Counted from the stretch's first letter, positions 44,115-58,297 are shown. The stretch is DNA of 64,000 nt from Anomaloglossus baeobatrachus (GCF_048569485.1 NW_027442259.1:1-64000); one strand, 5' to 3'. Numbers and translations: made by a program. Notes: generated by a model not told the origin, from the letters alone.

Positions 44115-44989
44115 TCCATATTAATGAATAAAACTATGATGTAAATAGCATATAGATACCCCACAAATGCAGATAAAAGTAGGTTATGGGAAAAGGGGGA
44201 AGAGAGAAACAGGAAAATAGTGGAATAAAGTATACCTTCCAGGTGGGAGAGGAAATGGCAGCACAGCCAGTGGAGGTGAAGCAAGGGGAGCCTGCAACTA
44301 AAGAGTTGAGAGCGTTATCACATGGTGACTGAGCCTGATTGTAACGGGAGCATAGAGGTGCCGATCCTGTCTTACCTGCGTTGGTGTAGAAGTGGGTGTC
44401 CTGTGGTGGAGTCAGCTATGTGCAGTGGTGGCCGTGGGTTCTTTTATGTGCGACCGTAGTAATAGCTGTGCCCACTTCCTGTATGGGAGTGGAATGCAGT
44501 GAGGCTAATGGAACGCACGCCTGCGCATTTGTGTTTAACGTCGCGCATGTGCAGAATGGAGAAAAGGCTGCGCTCACTTCCTAATGAAAGGGAGTGAGAC
44601 GCAGCTGGGAAGGGAAGGGAAAAGATTAGGGTTTGGGGATGATGAAAGGGCTTTCTACGGGCAAGGATGGCAAAGGGTGGCAGTGACGGAAAGTCAGGCA
44701 GATGGTCCTGTCCTGTCCTGTCCGTCCGTCTTTTTGTATCATGAATTGGAAAGACTGCAAGGGGGAGGGGAGGTGCTTGTGCCCAAAAGGAGGAGTTATT
44801 CAGATTCATTGCAGTGGGCGGCGGCTGCAAAAAGCACCATTCTCCTTGTTTTTGCTCTGCAAAACAGCCTTTTCAAGGGTTTGGCTTGGGTGACAAAATG
44901 TCTTCTGTAGGCGTGGGTTTGTCTCCCTCTCCCTAAGATGTGTCCGGTATAGGCCAGGGTGCCACTCAAGGCCGTAACCAATTCGGGTT
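44115..44989. other. Sequence upstream of U2 copy 3
   Basis: Close match to 26401-27270. No gene recognised; may include the former U2 promoter. Confidence 0.35.
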
Positions 44990-45205
44990 ATAGCTTCTCG
45001 GCCTTTTGGCTAAGATCAAGTGTAGTTTCGGAGGACGCTACCTTGGTCGGTACTGGAAGGTGCCTGGGATTGCACGTCTGCCGGCCTTGAGGGAGTGTGT
45101 GCGCCTTCTGGTGACACATAGCCCTCTTGTGCCTGGACGGTTCCCAGGCAACGGGAGGCGATCACCTTTGTTATTTTGAAGTCCTACTGATAAACAGAAA
45201 AAAAA
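44990..45205 (+). pseudogene. U2 snRNA 5' fragment with A-tailed insert (copy 3)
   Basis: U2 nt 1-36 (44990-45025), the insert, and a run of eight A ending at 45205, after which arm D starts. It matches copy 1 across the whole unit. Its upstream flank matches that of copy 2. It therefore shows directly that the missing U2 3' half was replaced by arm sequence at the A tail. Confidence 0.8.
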
Positions 45206-45614
45206 TGAAAATCCAGTTGCCTATATCAAAGCAAATTCTACTACTTGTAAAGTATGCAGAAAATGAAATGTAGAACATATAACATCAACTGCTTAGGAAC
45301 GCATCATAGGTTAGTACTTAAAAGGATATTGTCATGTTCTAGTCATAATGCAAGCTGGACATTTTTCATGTTACCCTGTAATCGCCGGCCTGTTCTAATG
45401 CTCACAAGCCAAGATATAGGCTCAGCTGCTAAGGCTTCCCTCTGCCTTCTGAATGAAAATTGAATATGTCTGGCTCACTGTGTATATAGCAGGTGCTCAG
45501 AAAAAATAAGAGTCAATTCAATAGAAATAGCTCTGGCACACTATAGTGATCAATAACGTAAGAAAAGAACTCTTAGAATGCTGAAAATTCTTTATTTGTG
45601 CAAAAGGATAATTC

Positions 45615-45655
45615 ATCCAACGTTTCGAGCTTGTTTTTAGGTCTTTATCAAGGAT
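45615..45655 (-). ncRNA. Decayed hammerhead ribozyme motif
   Basis: Copy of the 648-688 motif, same core and same imperfect helix II. Confidence 0.45.
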
Positions 45656-47057
45656 AAAGTTATCTAAGATCATAAAGGGTTACAAAACCATATAAACACG
45701 TAATTAGTACATAGTACAACATAACAGTACAATATATTGCTACTTGAGAGTACAATGGGTCAAATGACCATGATGCACATACAAAAAAATTTTCCAAAGC
45801 CATAGTGAAAACATTTGTACTGAGGAAAGAAAATTTCCACATGACCTATCTGGAGAAACATTCTGGATCAAACAACCAAAAATAGTCAAGCAGGTAAATA
45901 CACACCTATATGGATAACAGGATGATATGTGTTCAATTGTATAGCGTCATTGCCATTAAGGTACAAATGGAAAACTTGCAATCCTATATAGTGAAGGAAA
46001 TGAACACATATCATATCAAAGAACACAGGAACATGGGTGTGAGAAAAACCTCAATGTTTATACTTTGTTCTTTATAATGGTGTGAACATGTATATGTCTC
46101 AGTACCTTATGAACTTGAGAATTCTAGTGAGTAGATGATGAAAGCCTATTCCAGAACTGGAATCGGTAAATAATTGTAGGTGGAATCTAAATGAAAAGAT
46201 GGTACAAGTGTTATCATGACACGTGGGCTATAACACAATGGACCGTGTGACAAAGAAGAAAGGAGAGAAAGAAGAGGAAGAAAATGGAACTACCTGTAAC
46301 ATTACGTGATAGTCACTGGTAAGTATCACTTGACAATTCAGGTGAAAAAGGATTCCTTTATTAAAGGGTTCTCAGTCGCCTCAGGATCATGAAATACTAG
46401 GGTAAATGATATGAGAATGGGTAAGAAGCACCACTAAAGGAAATATGAGATGCAGGACATATATCTATAAACCCCTGAACTACATGATAGAAATAAAAAG
46501 AAGAAAAAAGAAAAAAAAGAAGAAAGAAGAAGAACACATAGAATGCGGAAAGAGAATGGGTACAACTACCTGAGTTACTGCAGGGAGGCCCCTGGTAGGT
46601 ATTGTGAGGGTTAGTGGAATTCCTTCACTGAAGGGTTCTCAGTTGCCTCAGGTTCGTGAAAAATGCTATAGACAAATAATGCCCGGAGAAAAGGGGTTCA
46701 TATACAGCGAATAATGGTAATACAAGGTACATGTGTCCCATGTAATAGTATAAATATATATATATTGTACTAAGCTCTACACCAGAAATAGAAAGTAGTC
46801 CCTCTGCCTTCTGTCTAGGTGCCCTGAGTTATGTCCTGTAAACTGTCACAGTGACCTAGACACACATGTGTAGTAGGGGAATATCCCTGCTGAGATGCCA
46901 GTGCTAGAGCACTCGTTTGCTGTGGAGTTGAACGCTATGTGAGTAGTTCTTACCTTCAATGAGCAGAAGTCTCTTTTTTCAGATTTCAATATCTCTGTGG
47001 GTATCTGGCAGAAATATGGAATACTCTTTACTGCTAAGACCCTGTACATCACTCCCA

Positions 47058-47636
47058 CTAAAGGGGGCTTTACACGCTGCGACATCGCTAATGCGGAGTC
47101 GTTGGGGTCACGGAATTTGTGACGCACATCCGGCCGCATTAGCGATGTTGCTGCGTGTGATACCGATGAGCGATTTTGCATCGTTGCAAAAACGTGCAAA
47201 ATCGCTCATCGGTGACATGGGTCTCCATTCTCGATTATCGTTACTGCAGCAGTAACGATGTAGTTCGTCGCTCCTGCGGTAGCACACATCGCTCCGTGTG
47301 ACACCGCAGAAACGAGGAACCTCTCCTTACCTGCCTCCCAGCCGCTATGAGGAAGGAAGGAGGTGGGCGGGATGTTCCGGCCACTCATCTCCGCCCCTCC
47401 GCTGCTATTGGGCCGTCGCTCAGTGACGTCGCTGTGACGCCGCACGGACCGCCCCCTTAGAAAGGAGGCGGTTCGCCGGACACAGCGACGTCGCCGGGCA
47501 GGTAAGTATGTGTGACGGGTCTGGTCGGTGTTGTGCGGCATGGGCAGCGATTTGCCCGTGTCGCGCAACAGATGGGGGCGGGTACCCACACTAGCGATAT
47601 CGGGACCGATATCGCAGTGTGTAAAGTAGCCTTTAG
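47058..47636. mobile_element. Foldback MITE (copy in arm D)
   Basis: Direct copy of the 2083-2661 MITE, near-identical. Confidence 0.7.
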
Positions 47637-48269
47637 TCACATGACCAAGACTGTATCTGTGTCCCTACAACACACTTGAGACAAATGTGTGTGTGAGCCT
47701 GCATTGTGGGGTATATATAATATATTATAGAGCTGGGAAGGATCATTCTAAGCAGTGAGCTGTTCCAGTATTTGTAGGAAAATACCCAGTAGAAGCATCA
47801 AACACAGCACCAATACCTCCCATCAGTATTCCACCACAGTGCCATGTAACCCATGCCCTACACTCCCATCTACACCAATACTATACAGGCACAAACTAGT
47901 ATATCTGACTAAAAGCCCCCAAAATATGAAGAACGGCCTATAGTTGAGTGTGGATATAAAATCTATGTGAGCAGAGCTAGAATAGAAATCACTGATCGCA
48001 TTGAAGTCATTCTGACCATAAATCACCATGATATCAAGGTGAGGAGTTGTGTGTTACTGCTGGGAGGAAAGGGTTAACAGTGGAATATTAAGGTGCATTT
48101 CTGTGTGCAGTGTTACTAGTCAATGTAACAATTCAGTATGAGCTGCTCTTGGTGCCGGGGGAGGGAGATGCTCTCCTGAGCAAGATAGATGGGGAATGAA
48201 CATGATATCTATATAGTGTAAGGCAGGGGGTCTCAAACCAGGTGATCATGTCTGATCAACTGGTTACAT

Positions 48270-49470
48270 TATGTCTGATTACCTTGTCTAACAGTTTTTT
48301 CTCCCCTTTCTTTACCTTCCAGGTTCCCATAGTCACGTGAAATATCCCTGTTGCACTTGATTACGGCTCACTATTCACTATAGGATGTCTTATATCTAAC
48401 ATCACACTCTCACCCATCAGCACTCTATAGGTTTGTATAAGGTATGCGCTTACACATCCGGTCCTCCATAGGTATTTCCACTTATGTAACACTATCCCTA
48501 TGATCACTCATAACTCATACCCTTGTAGTCAATTACAGCCTCCTCTCTCCCCCCTCCCCTTCTCCCTTTCCATCTATAATTTTGCCAGTACAATATTAGT
48601 TTACATTAGGCACACACTCACATATTCCTTTCCTTAGTGATTTATTGTAATTCACATTCACATACAATTCTCTATGCCTGCCCCATTACTACATTCATAC
48701 CTACTTGACCCTATCCTGATACCCCTTGTCTCACCTTGTTGGTCCCTACACCTGTTATCATGTCCTTTCCTGTGTCTGTCTTGTCACACAACACATTTTA
48801 GCATATAACTTGTGCTCCTTATTACCTGTCCTGCCTATTAGAATTATGTCCATTATGTCCATGCATGGCCCAATGAATCAAGTCTGTACTTCATATTCAT
48901 GGTTTAAGCCTTTGGGTTCCAATGTGCCCAGAGTATATATCCAGAAAGATTCCCTTTCTTTGAGCTTCCTAATTCTATTGCCTCCTCTGCGTATGGCTTG
49001 GACATGTTCGATGACTTGGAATCTTAATTGGATCACTGTGTGATTATGCGTCACAAAATGGTGTGGGACTGGTAATAGAATCTGCTTACAATGTATTGTT
49101 GACTTGTGTTTAGCTCAAAGAAAGAGAATCTTTCTGGATATGTACTCTGGGCACATTAGAACCCAAGGGCTTAAACCGTGAATATGAAGTAAAGACTTGA
49201 TTCATTGGGCCGTGCACCATGTCACCAAGTGTCCAATTGCATTGTCCAATGGCTCACAATGGTTATGCGTTTTCATTGGATGGATAATCGAAGCCATGTT
49301 TTTTTCCTTTCTGTTGGGTTTGTTGTGTGAGTAGCCTATAGGATTAAGTTGGTTACCGCAGGCAGTGGATTTAACTTCCTGTCTTTGGTCCAGTGGTAGA
49401 TGGATTGTCTGGTCTATGAGCTGTTATTGGTTTGAATGCAGGTGAATGCCCATGGGCTGCTTATGACTGT
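48270..49470. mobile_element. Penelope-like inverted pair in arm D
   Basis: Direct copy of 3300-4500, with the same two facing endonuclease-side tails. Confidence 0.65.
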
Positions 49471-49569
49471 GTAAAATAGTATTGATTCATGATGGATTTC
49501 AGACTACATGTAGATATCTTCAGTCTTTCTATCCACATCATTTAAATGAACATTATCCATGCAGCTTGA

Positions 49570-50101
49570 TGCCTTGTGGACTCGGTCTAGGGACTTTGGC
49601 TTCAACTAGAGGATCACTTGGCTACATGGCTTCAATCTAGGGGCTCCAATTCCGATTGGAGATCATAACCGCAATCTAGGGATTTCGACTCCGGCTGCCA
49701 GGATTATACCATATCATCATACCAGAGACTACTTAAGGAAGAAACCCAGGTTGGACAATTTTGTCACCTGGCTACAGACTTTGCAGACCTCAGCCAGCTT
49801 CCTAAATCTGGCGCTATTCTATTGTCGGTGGGTGCCCGACAAATTACACAGCTATGTAAAATTTTGGTTTATGAAACTTCAAATCCAGTGACTGATTATT
49901 ATGTTTTCTAATGTCCTGATTTAAAAAAAAAAAAAATATTTTTTTTTTAACCATCAAATATTGATTTTGTACAATCCATGTGTGAAGTTACATACAAGTG
50001 ACATGAACAAGAAAAATACTTATTGTAACCAAAAATATTCACAATTTTATATATAAAATACATTTATTTATTGTACAGTCATTCTGCAACTTTATTAGAA
50101 A
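49570..50101. other. Unassigned stretch after arm D
   Basis: Copy of about 4756-5299, lacking the TATA-like box because of the 165-bp deletion. It contains A and T runs near 49923-49949. No gene seen. Confidence 0.35.
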
Positions 50102-50532
50102 TTTATTCTTGCACTTTTTCCTTTTCTCTAAATCCCCCTTTTCTCTTATAGAAGGCCTGTGGATCTTCTCTATGAAGCATCCGGCAATCATGTTCACGTT
50201 TCATTTACTTTGGTATCGTCGTTCCATCTCCTTGATATTCCGATGAAAACCTTCTTGTTCTTCCCACCAGCACCAAGGTTTTCAGACAAGTAGTCCAAAT
50301 AGGAATGTAAAAAATGTAACTTCAAATTCATTAGACAACCCAAGGCTTTGAAACGTTTCAGCATGTTCTCCACGATGGACTTAAATTTTGATTCTTTGTT
50401 GTTACCTAGAAACGTATTTATTGCTTCTTTCAAAGAGTCCCAAGCCCTTTTTTCAACAGTTTTCATTATTGTTTAAAACACGTCATCCTTCATTCATGGG
50501 TTTCTGAATATCCGAACCCACAAAAATGCTTT

Positions 50533-51325
50533 TGTGCTGCCCCTGTGCCAGCAGCCGCCGTTGGTCGGATCCAGACCTTCTAAGAGAGTGGCTCGACCCG
50601 GGGGTCTCGCGGACATGTCGAATAAAAGGAGGAATGTAGATGTATGGGCTAGGCCGTATTAAGTTTGTGACGCCACCAACGGTGTGTGGTGAGGTGGGAC
50701 ACCACCGCTGCCGTTATGGGATACCCGGGAGAGATGTAGTGGCAGCTGGATGTTAACCCCTCCGTGTGTAGGGATGATTGCCCCGGGGCCCAGTGTCTTT
50801 GTGCAGGGTATGGTGATGGCAAGGGCCGGCGCGCCTGAGCAAGCAGGGGGATGTTTGGTTACTCACAGTAAATGAATCACACGAGTCTTTCGGTAAACCA
50901 AAGGTGCTGGTGGCCTGCCGCCCCGGCCGGTTGCATTCAGGTCCCCCACCCAGGCTGGTGGTCGCTGTCCTTTACTCTGCACTTGTTTTTGTGTATGGTG
51001 GACTGCCTGGTCTGGAACTCAGGAGTCCGCTCCCGGCTGGATATGGCCTAAGGAGCCGTGCCCGCAGGCGCTGGCCCGTGGGATCTAAGGGCCCTGGCGG
51101 TGGCCTTATCCCTATCAGTGGGCTGTTGTCTTCTTTGAGGGACTTTAGGTGGGATAGGACCTATAATCCTGCCCTCAATCATTTAATTAGCTAGGCCGCT
51201 GGTTTCGGTCCTGGCTTCAGGGTCCTAGGTGACTAGGGTTTCAGGTCGGCTGTGTGTTTCCTAAGTGAGGAAAGGTGTTGTGCGGGGGCCTATCTGTAAC
51301 TACCTGGTTTTGCCAGGGCATCACA
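50533..51325 (-). mobile_element. Solo-LTR-like insertion 1, duplicate (fossil)
   Basis: Direct duplicate of 5731-6523, same ends. Confidence 0.55.
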
Positions 51326-52448
51326 CCTTCCTTCAGACTTGATTCTGACAGTCCCTGAAACTTGGTACACAGGTACTTAAACATCTCTCCTTCTTTCAGT
51401 AGCGCTTTCACAAACAGCTTCATCAGTCCAAGCTTACAGTGGAGTGGTGGCAAGAGAACTTTAGGTGGGATCAACTAAGCTTTATGCAACAATGTTCTTG
51501 AGTCCCGGTTACAAAGATGTTCTTGTTGGCCAATTTTTTTTGCTCCAGTGAAGAGTCCTAACCTGGCTTTCCAATTCACACAAAAAGCATGTGTTCTGCC
51601 TTCTTTTACGTAATGCTGTGAATCTCTAGCATACAGCTAAACCCTAGTTCACATTTCAAATAAACAGACTGTGGAGTTCAATAGCCTTGATTTATTAGCT
51701 GGTAACGTGAACTTGATTGCAGTATACATGGAATATACAGTGAATATAGGAATATCCAAGATGCAGTTGAAGACAGAATACGGTATATCCAAGATACTGT
51801 TTTATACGGGTAAAAACTATAACAAGAAAATGATTACAGTCAGTACAGTGTTAATACAGAGTTAACATAGCATAACAGTACATGAGATGCAGTTCTTACG
51901 AGAATGTAGGTGAAAGGTCACTGCATCTGCAATACATAGAAATCTTATCTAGACAAACAAGACAGGGATGACACTAAAGGTGTAGAAGTACAATGTACAA
52001 TGCATTTACTACACTCTTCCATCTAGGATTCTATCACTAACACATGTAATTTGCTTTGCTCACCGGATTACACTAGGCAGGGGTGAATGTACAGAGAGGT
52101 AAGTCGGCATGTCCTTTCCTGACAAATCCAAAGAGAAAATGGCTGCAGGCTTCTTCTCAGCTCAGGGAGGCATTCCTTACCCAGAATACATTTAGCTTAA
52201 AGGGAAACTCAGCAATTCAAAAGAATAACAATGACCTCTAGGGGTTGTAACAGAAATTTCAATGAATGACTATTAGCAGGCTGCCATGAGGCAGAACAGC
52301 ATGGGTATTTAATATATCCTCCTTGCTGCCCAAGAAGCAATGAGAACATTTTTAGACCACCACATATTGACCATCCATGCTCCTTGTAGTTAAGTTTCTT
52401 GAGAATAAAGTCTAAATTCTCACAGCTTTCTTCCAAGTGCATAGCATG

Positions 52449-53362
52449 TGTGACGCCCTGGACTAGCCAGGTAGTCACAAACACAAAATCACACACACCC
52501 CCTCCCCTGGATAGTCTACATCAGTCACACAAAATCCTTGTTGCCTCCTCCAGGGTCTGATGTCCACACCAGGTGGGGCGGAGCCAGGCGGTTGGCCCCA
52601 CCCACCGAGGAGTTCACAGGCCTGGAGGCGGGAAAAAGCAGTTAGTTTAGTTTTGTAGTGGAAAGTGAGAGGACAGAAACTGTTAGTGTCTGGGTAGGAG
52701 CCCAGGCACTGTCAGCAAGGTCGGCAGACGGTGGTGGCCGTCTGCAGGAGGTGGTACAAGTCAGCTGAACCGTAGGACCGGGGACGGGCGGTGACCCGAG
52801 GGGAACTGAACCGGTGAGCGGATCTGTACCAAGCACAAAGGCAGGGCCATTGGACCCTGACCAGGCTAGGAGCCGCCGACAATGGTCAAATCCGAGAGTG
52901 ACCGGAATCCCAGGGGTTCCCTAACACCCAAGACCCGACAGAAGGCAACCGTCCACACCGTGAGGATAAAAAGCCACCGCCATAGGCTAGAGATCCAAGG
53001 GCCAGCGCCTGCGGGCAAACGGGCTCCCTCGGTATGTACACCCCAGCCATCCAGCCTCCCCGTACCGCCACCGGGCCCCGGGATCACCAACCCCTACCCA
53101 CGGAGGGGGAACCAACATCCTAGCTGCTCCCTGCCATCGCTCCCGGGATCCCCGTCACCAGCAGTGGTGGTGCCCATTATCACCACGACCTGTGGGTGAC
53201 GTCACTAACTATCTCCCCAAACAAACCACCCCCTTTTCACTCGTGGGCGAGGAGCGCTGCTCGAGTCCCCGGATCTGGCCCTCCGCTCGAGCCACCGAGC
53301 AGCAGCAGCAGCAGAAGTCCCCGAACCCGAGCGTAGCGTGCGTGGCCCCTCTGCCCGCGACA
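52449..53362 (+). mobile_element. Solo-LTR-like insertion 2, duplicate (fossil)
   Basis: Direct duplicate of 7647-8560, with the same CATG flanks. Confidence 0.65.
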
Positions 53363-53579
53363 CATGCCCTACACACACTGAAGAATACTTACTGCCATTG
53401 AGCAGTAGCACAGCTTGCAGACTTTTTGGATGAAACAATGACGTGTCTCCACTCGCTCACATTGTACTTAATGTTACATTTTCCATCAGCACAGGAACAT
53501 CGCTTGAATACACTAGAGCACCATCTTCAGAAAAGTATGGAGGGAATCTTTTCAGAATTCTAACCTTTTGGAAACCTAT

Positions 53580-54319
53580 TGTCACGCTCTCCGGGTCCCC
53601 TGCTTCGCTCCCCGGCTCCTCTGGCAGACATCCCCCGCTCCACGGTCTCCAGCCTCCACCACCTGCGGTCCCCAGGCGGCCCGGTCCCCGCTCCCGGCGC
53701 CCGTCGGCAGCCCTGCTCCAGGCCGGCTCCCCTGCTTCCTATACACCGCTCCCTGCCCTGGCTTCTGGCACCCGGGCCTCGCGCATGCGCATTAGGGCGC
53801 GCGCGCGGTCATTGACCCTCTCTTAAAGGGCCAGCGTCCACTGACAGGAAATTGAACACACAGGTACAGGGTATAAAGGGGTTTAATGTCCAAGTGGGCG
53901 GGGCCTGTTCTTCGTGTTTCCTAAGCTAGGAGTCAGGTCTCCTTGTGTCTCTGTGATATACTTACCTATCTCTCTTCTAGAGCCGCTCCTGCCTCGCCAT
54001 CCGGTCCTGCCGATTCCCGAACCCCGAACGCTGACTATCTGCCATCCCGTCAGTCCGTACCATCTCTGATCCCTGTGGTGACCCGTCCTCTCGCTCCATC
54101 GGTTCCGGACTCTGCCTGACATCTCGGCCTCCGAACCTGAGCTCCGTCACCCGGACTACCATCAGTGACTCCGTGGTCCCAGGGACTTCTCCATTCCACT
54201 CTTTTGCACGGACTGTCCTGCTACCCGTAGTGCTCCGGCTACCGGACCCCTTGCCTTCATTAAGGTGTTCGGCCCAGTGGATCCACCTCCTGGGTCTGCC
54301 CGTCCACCTGGCCCTAACA
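53580..54319. mobile_element. Solo-LTR-like insertion 3, duplicate (fossil)
   Basis: Duplicate of 8778-9559, with the same CCTAT flanks, about 42 bp shorter in the GC-rich repeats near its start. Confidence 0.75.
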
Positions 54320-55125
54320 CCTATAGAATCAGTGTTTGTGAAAAAACTGTGCGTGATGATATTTTTTCAATATTTTTACTGAGTCCAATGATCAAAAGTA
54401 TGAAAAAAATCACATCTTTCAAAAATTTTTACCCTTGGAAACCTGTGTTATTATTACTATGCACGAGCCCTAAATTGTCTGAAAAACAACAAATATGCTG
54501 GTTGGATAGACCTTGACCCCACAATTCAACGGCCACAATTAAGGAGAAAAGTGCTAAGAGAGTTAAATTTGCCCCTGAAATAACCCATGATACGGGCCAA
54601 GGAGGGACACACCATTTTGATCCGAAAATAGCCCAACACCATGAGAGACGGGCAAATCCGTGAAAAGACAAAGTTCCAAGCTACAACTGACGCAGGATCT
54701 ACAGCACATACGCCCATTGTAATTGTTCATGATTTCCGGCCACTACGCATTTCAGCCTTCAGGGACCTGGTAATTCGAATGCTATGTCCAGGAGTAGAGA
54801 TGAGCGAACCGGTCCCGGTTCGGCTCGAGGTCGGTTCGCCGAACGGAGCTCCCGTTCGAGTTCGGCTCGTCGAACGTTCGACGAACCGAACTCGAGCCAA
54901 TAGGAAACAATGGCAGGCAATCACAAACACAGTAAAACACCTAGAAAACACCCTCAAAGGTGTCCAAAAGGTGACAAACAACTCACAACACAACACAAAC
55001 ACATGGGAAAGTGACAAGGACATATACTCATGCGAAAACAAAACAGCTGGACAAGGAAAAAGAGGAGGACACACAGATATAGGCATGGCACGCCATTCTA
55101 AAATCATGTAAAACACCGCAAGGTG

Positions 55126-58100
55126 ACTCCAAGCGGAGTCTCCCTTTTTTCCAAAAATTGGGCCCCACACACACCCACCCCTTCAGTGGCAGCAGTTGTG
55201 CCCCAGTTGTACACTTCACAGCTACATTTGCATCAAGCACATTCAAAAATACGCTATTCTTAACCGTCCCCAGGATGACACCGGGGTAAGTAGCAAAGTC
55301 TTTCCTGATCCCAGCTCTGTTCATCTTGGCTTCTTTTAAAAACACAGCAAGCAAGGGTTACTCCAAGCGGAGTCTCCCTTTTTTCCAAAAATTGGGCCAC
55401 ACAGACACCCACCCCATCAGTGGCAGCACTTGGGCCCTAGTTGCAAACAGGATGTTTTGATTTGCATCAAGCAAATTCAAAAATACGCCATAATTAACCG
55501 TCCCCAGGATGACACCGGGGTAGGTAGCAAAGTCTTTCCTGATCCCAGCTCTGTTCATCTTGGCTTCTTTTAAAAACACAGCAAGCAAGGGTTACTCCAA
55601 GCGGAGTCTCCCTTTTTTCCAAAAATTGGGCCACACAGACACCCACCCCATCAGTGGCAGGACTTGGGCCCTAGTTGCAAACAGGATGTTTTGATTTGCA
55701 TCAAGCACATTCAAAAATACGCCATTCTTATCCGTCCCCAGGATGACACCGGGGTAGGTAGATAAAGTCTTTGCTGACCCATGACTTGTTCATCTTGGCT
55801 TCTTTTAAAAACACAGCAAGCAAGGGTTACTCCAAGCGGAGTCTCCCTTTTTTCCAAAAATTGGGCCACACAGACACCCACCCCATCAGTGGCAGCACTT
55901 GGGCCCTAGTTGCAAACAGGATGTTTTGATTTGCATCAAGCACATTCAAAAATACGCCATAATTAACCGTCCCCAGGATGACACCGGGGTAGGTAGCAAA
56001 GTCTTTCCTGATCCCAGCTCTGTTCATCTTGGCTTCTTTTAAAAACACAGCAAGCAAGGGTTACTCCAAGCGGAGTCTCCCTTTTTTCCAAAAATTGGGC
56101 CACACAGACACCCACCCCATCAGTGGCAGCACTTGGGCCCTAGTTGCAAACAGGATGTTTTGATTTGCATCAAGCACATTCAAAAATACGCCATAATTAA
56201 CCGTCCCCAGGATGACACCGGGGTAGGTAGCAAAGTCTTTCCTGATCCCAGCTCTGTTCATCTTGGCTTCTTTTAAAAACACAGCAAGCAAGGGTTACTC
56301 CAAGCGGAGTCTCCCTTTTTTCCAAAAATTGGGCCACACAGACACCCACCCCATCAGTGGCAGCACTTGGGCCCTAGTTGCAAACAGGATGTTTTGATTT
56401 CCATCAAGCACATTCCAAAATTCGCCATAATTAACCGTCCCCAGGATGACACCGGGGTAGGTAGCAAAGTCTTTCCTGATCCCAGCTCTGTTCATCTTGG
56501 CTTCTTTTAAAAACACAGCAAGCAAGGGTTACTCCAAGCGGAGTCTCCCTTTTTTCCAAAAATTGGGCCACACAGACACCCACCCCATCAGTGGAAGCAC
56601 TTGGGCCCTAGTTGCAAACAGGATGTTTTGATTTGCATCAAGCACATTCAAAAATACGCCATAATTAACCGTCCCCAGGATGACACCGGGGTAGGTAGCA
56701 AAGTCTTTCCTGATCCCAGCTCTGTTCATCTTGGCTTCTTTTAAAAACACAGCAAGCAAGGGTTACTCCAAGCGGAGTCTCCCTTTTTTCCAAAAATTGG
56801 GCCACACAGACACCCACCCCATCAGTGGCAGCACTTGGGCCCTAGTTGCAAACAGGATGTTTTGATTTGCATCAAGCACATTCAAAAATACGCCATAATT
56901 AACCGTCCCCAGGATGACACCGGGGTAGGTAGCAAAGTCTTTCCTGATCCCAGCTCTGTTCATCTTGGCTTCTTTTAAAAACACAGCAAGCAAGGGTTAC
57001 TCCAAGCGGAGTCTCCCTTTTTTCCAAAAATTGGGCCCCACACACACCCACCCCTTCAGTGGCAGCAGTTGTGCCCCAGTTGTACACTTCACAGCTACAT
57101 TTGCATCAAGCACATTCAAAAATACGCTATTCTTAACCGTCCCCAGGATGACACCGGGGTAGGTAGCAAAGTCTTTCCTGATCCCAGCTCTGTTCATCTT
57201 GGCTTCTTTTAAAAACACAGCAAGCAAGGGTTACTCCAAGTGGAGTCTCCCTTTTTTCCAAAAATTGGGCCACACAGACACCCACCCCATCAGTGGCAGC
57301 ACTTGGGCCCTAGTTGCAAACAGGATGTTTTGATTTGCATCAAGCACATTCAAAAATACGCCATAATTAACCGTCCCCAGGATGACACCGGGGTAGGTAG
57401 CAAAGTCTTTCCTGATCCCAGCTCTGTTCATCTTGGCTTCTTTTAAAAACACAGCAAGCAAGGGTTACTCCAAGCGGAGTCTCCCTTTTTTCCAAAAATT
57501 GGGCCCCACACACACCCACCCCTTCAGTGGCAGCAGTTGTGCCCCAGTTGTACACTTCACAGCTACATTTGCATCAAGCACATTCAAAAATACGCTATTC
57601 TTAACCGTCCCCAGGATGACACCGGGGTAGGTAGCAAAGTCTTTCCTGATCCCAGCTCTGTTCATCTTGGCTTCTTTTAAAAACACAGCAAGCAAGGGTT
57701 ACTCCAAGCGGAGTCTCCCTTTTTTCCAAAAATTGGGCCACACAGACACCCACCCCATCAGTGGCAGCACTTGGGCCCTAGTTGCAAACAGGATGTTTTG
57801 ATTTGCATCAAGCACATTCAAAAATACGCCATAATTAACCGTCCCCAGGATGACACCGGGGTAGGTAGCAAAGTCTTTCCTGATCCCAGCTCTGTTCATC
57901 TTGGCTTCTTTTAAAAACACAGCAAGCAAGGGTTACTCCAAGCGGAGTCTCCCTTTTTTCCAAAAATTGGGCCCCACACACACCCACCCCTTCAGTGGCA
58001 GCAGTTGTGCCCCAGTTGTACACTTCACAGCTACATTTGCATCAAGCACATTCAAAAATACGCTATTCTTAACCGTCCCCAGGATGACACCGGGGTAGGT

Positions 58101-58297
58101 AGCAAAGTCTTTCCTGATCCCAGCTCTGTTCATCTTGGCTTCTTTTAAAAACACAGCAAGCAAGGGTTACTCCAAGCGGAGTCTCCCTTTTTTCCAAAAA
58201 TTGGGCCACACAGACACCCACCCCATCAGTGGCAGCACTTGGGCCCTAGTTGCAAACAGGATGTTTTGATTTGCATCAAGCACATTCCAAATCAACA
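55126..58297. repeat. 234-bp tandem array of hAT-1 (copy in D)
   Basis: About 13 full units and a partial one, same two subtypes as at 10365-13439. It lacks the second hAT-1 end found at 13440. The array ends at about 58287, within 20 bp of the transposase stop. The last partial unit gives way to the element's own 3' coding end, which resembles part of each unit. Confidence 0.9.

Larger units (their letters stand above)
45206..49569 (+). repeat. Inverted-repeat arm D
   Basis: Right arm of the C/D inverted repeat and direct copy of arm A. It ends at 49569, where about 165 bp present in A (about 4591-4755) are missing. It contains the hammerhead-like motif, the MITE and the Penelope pair. Confidence 0.9.
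50102..54540 (-). pseudogene. Broken element-like gene of an unnamed family, copy 2
   Basis: Direct duplicate of 5300-9780 with the same pieces and the same nested insertions. The motifs LLGQQGGYIKYPC (around 52330), LLPPLHCKLGLMKLFVKAL (around 51410) and LGCLMNLKLHFLHSYLDY (around 50310) are kept. The gene was already broken before the duplication. Confidence 0.5.
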
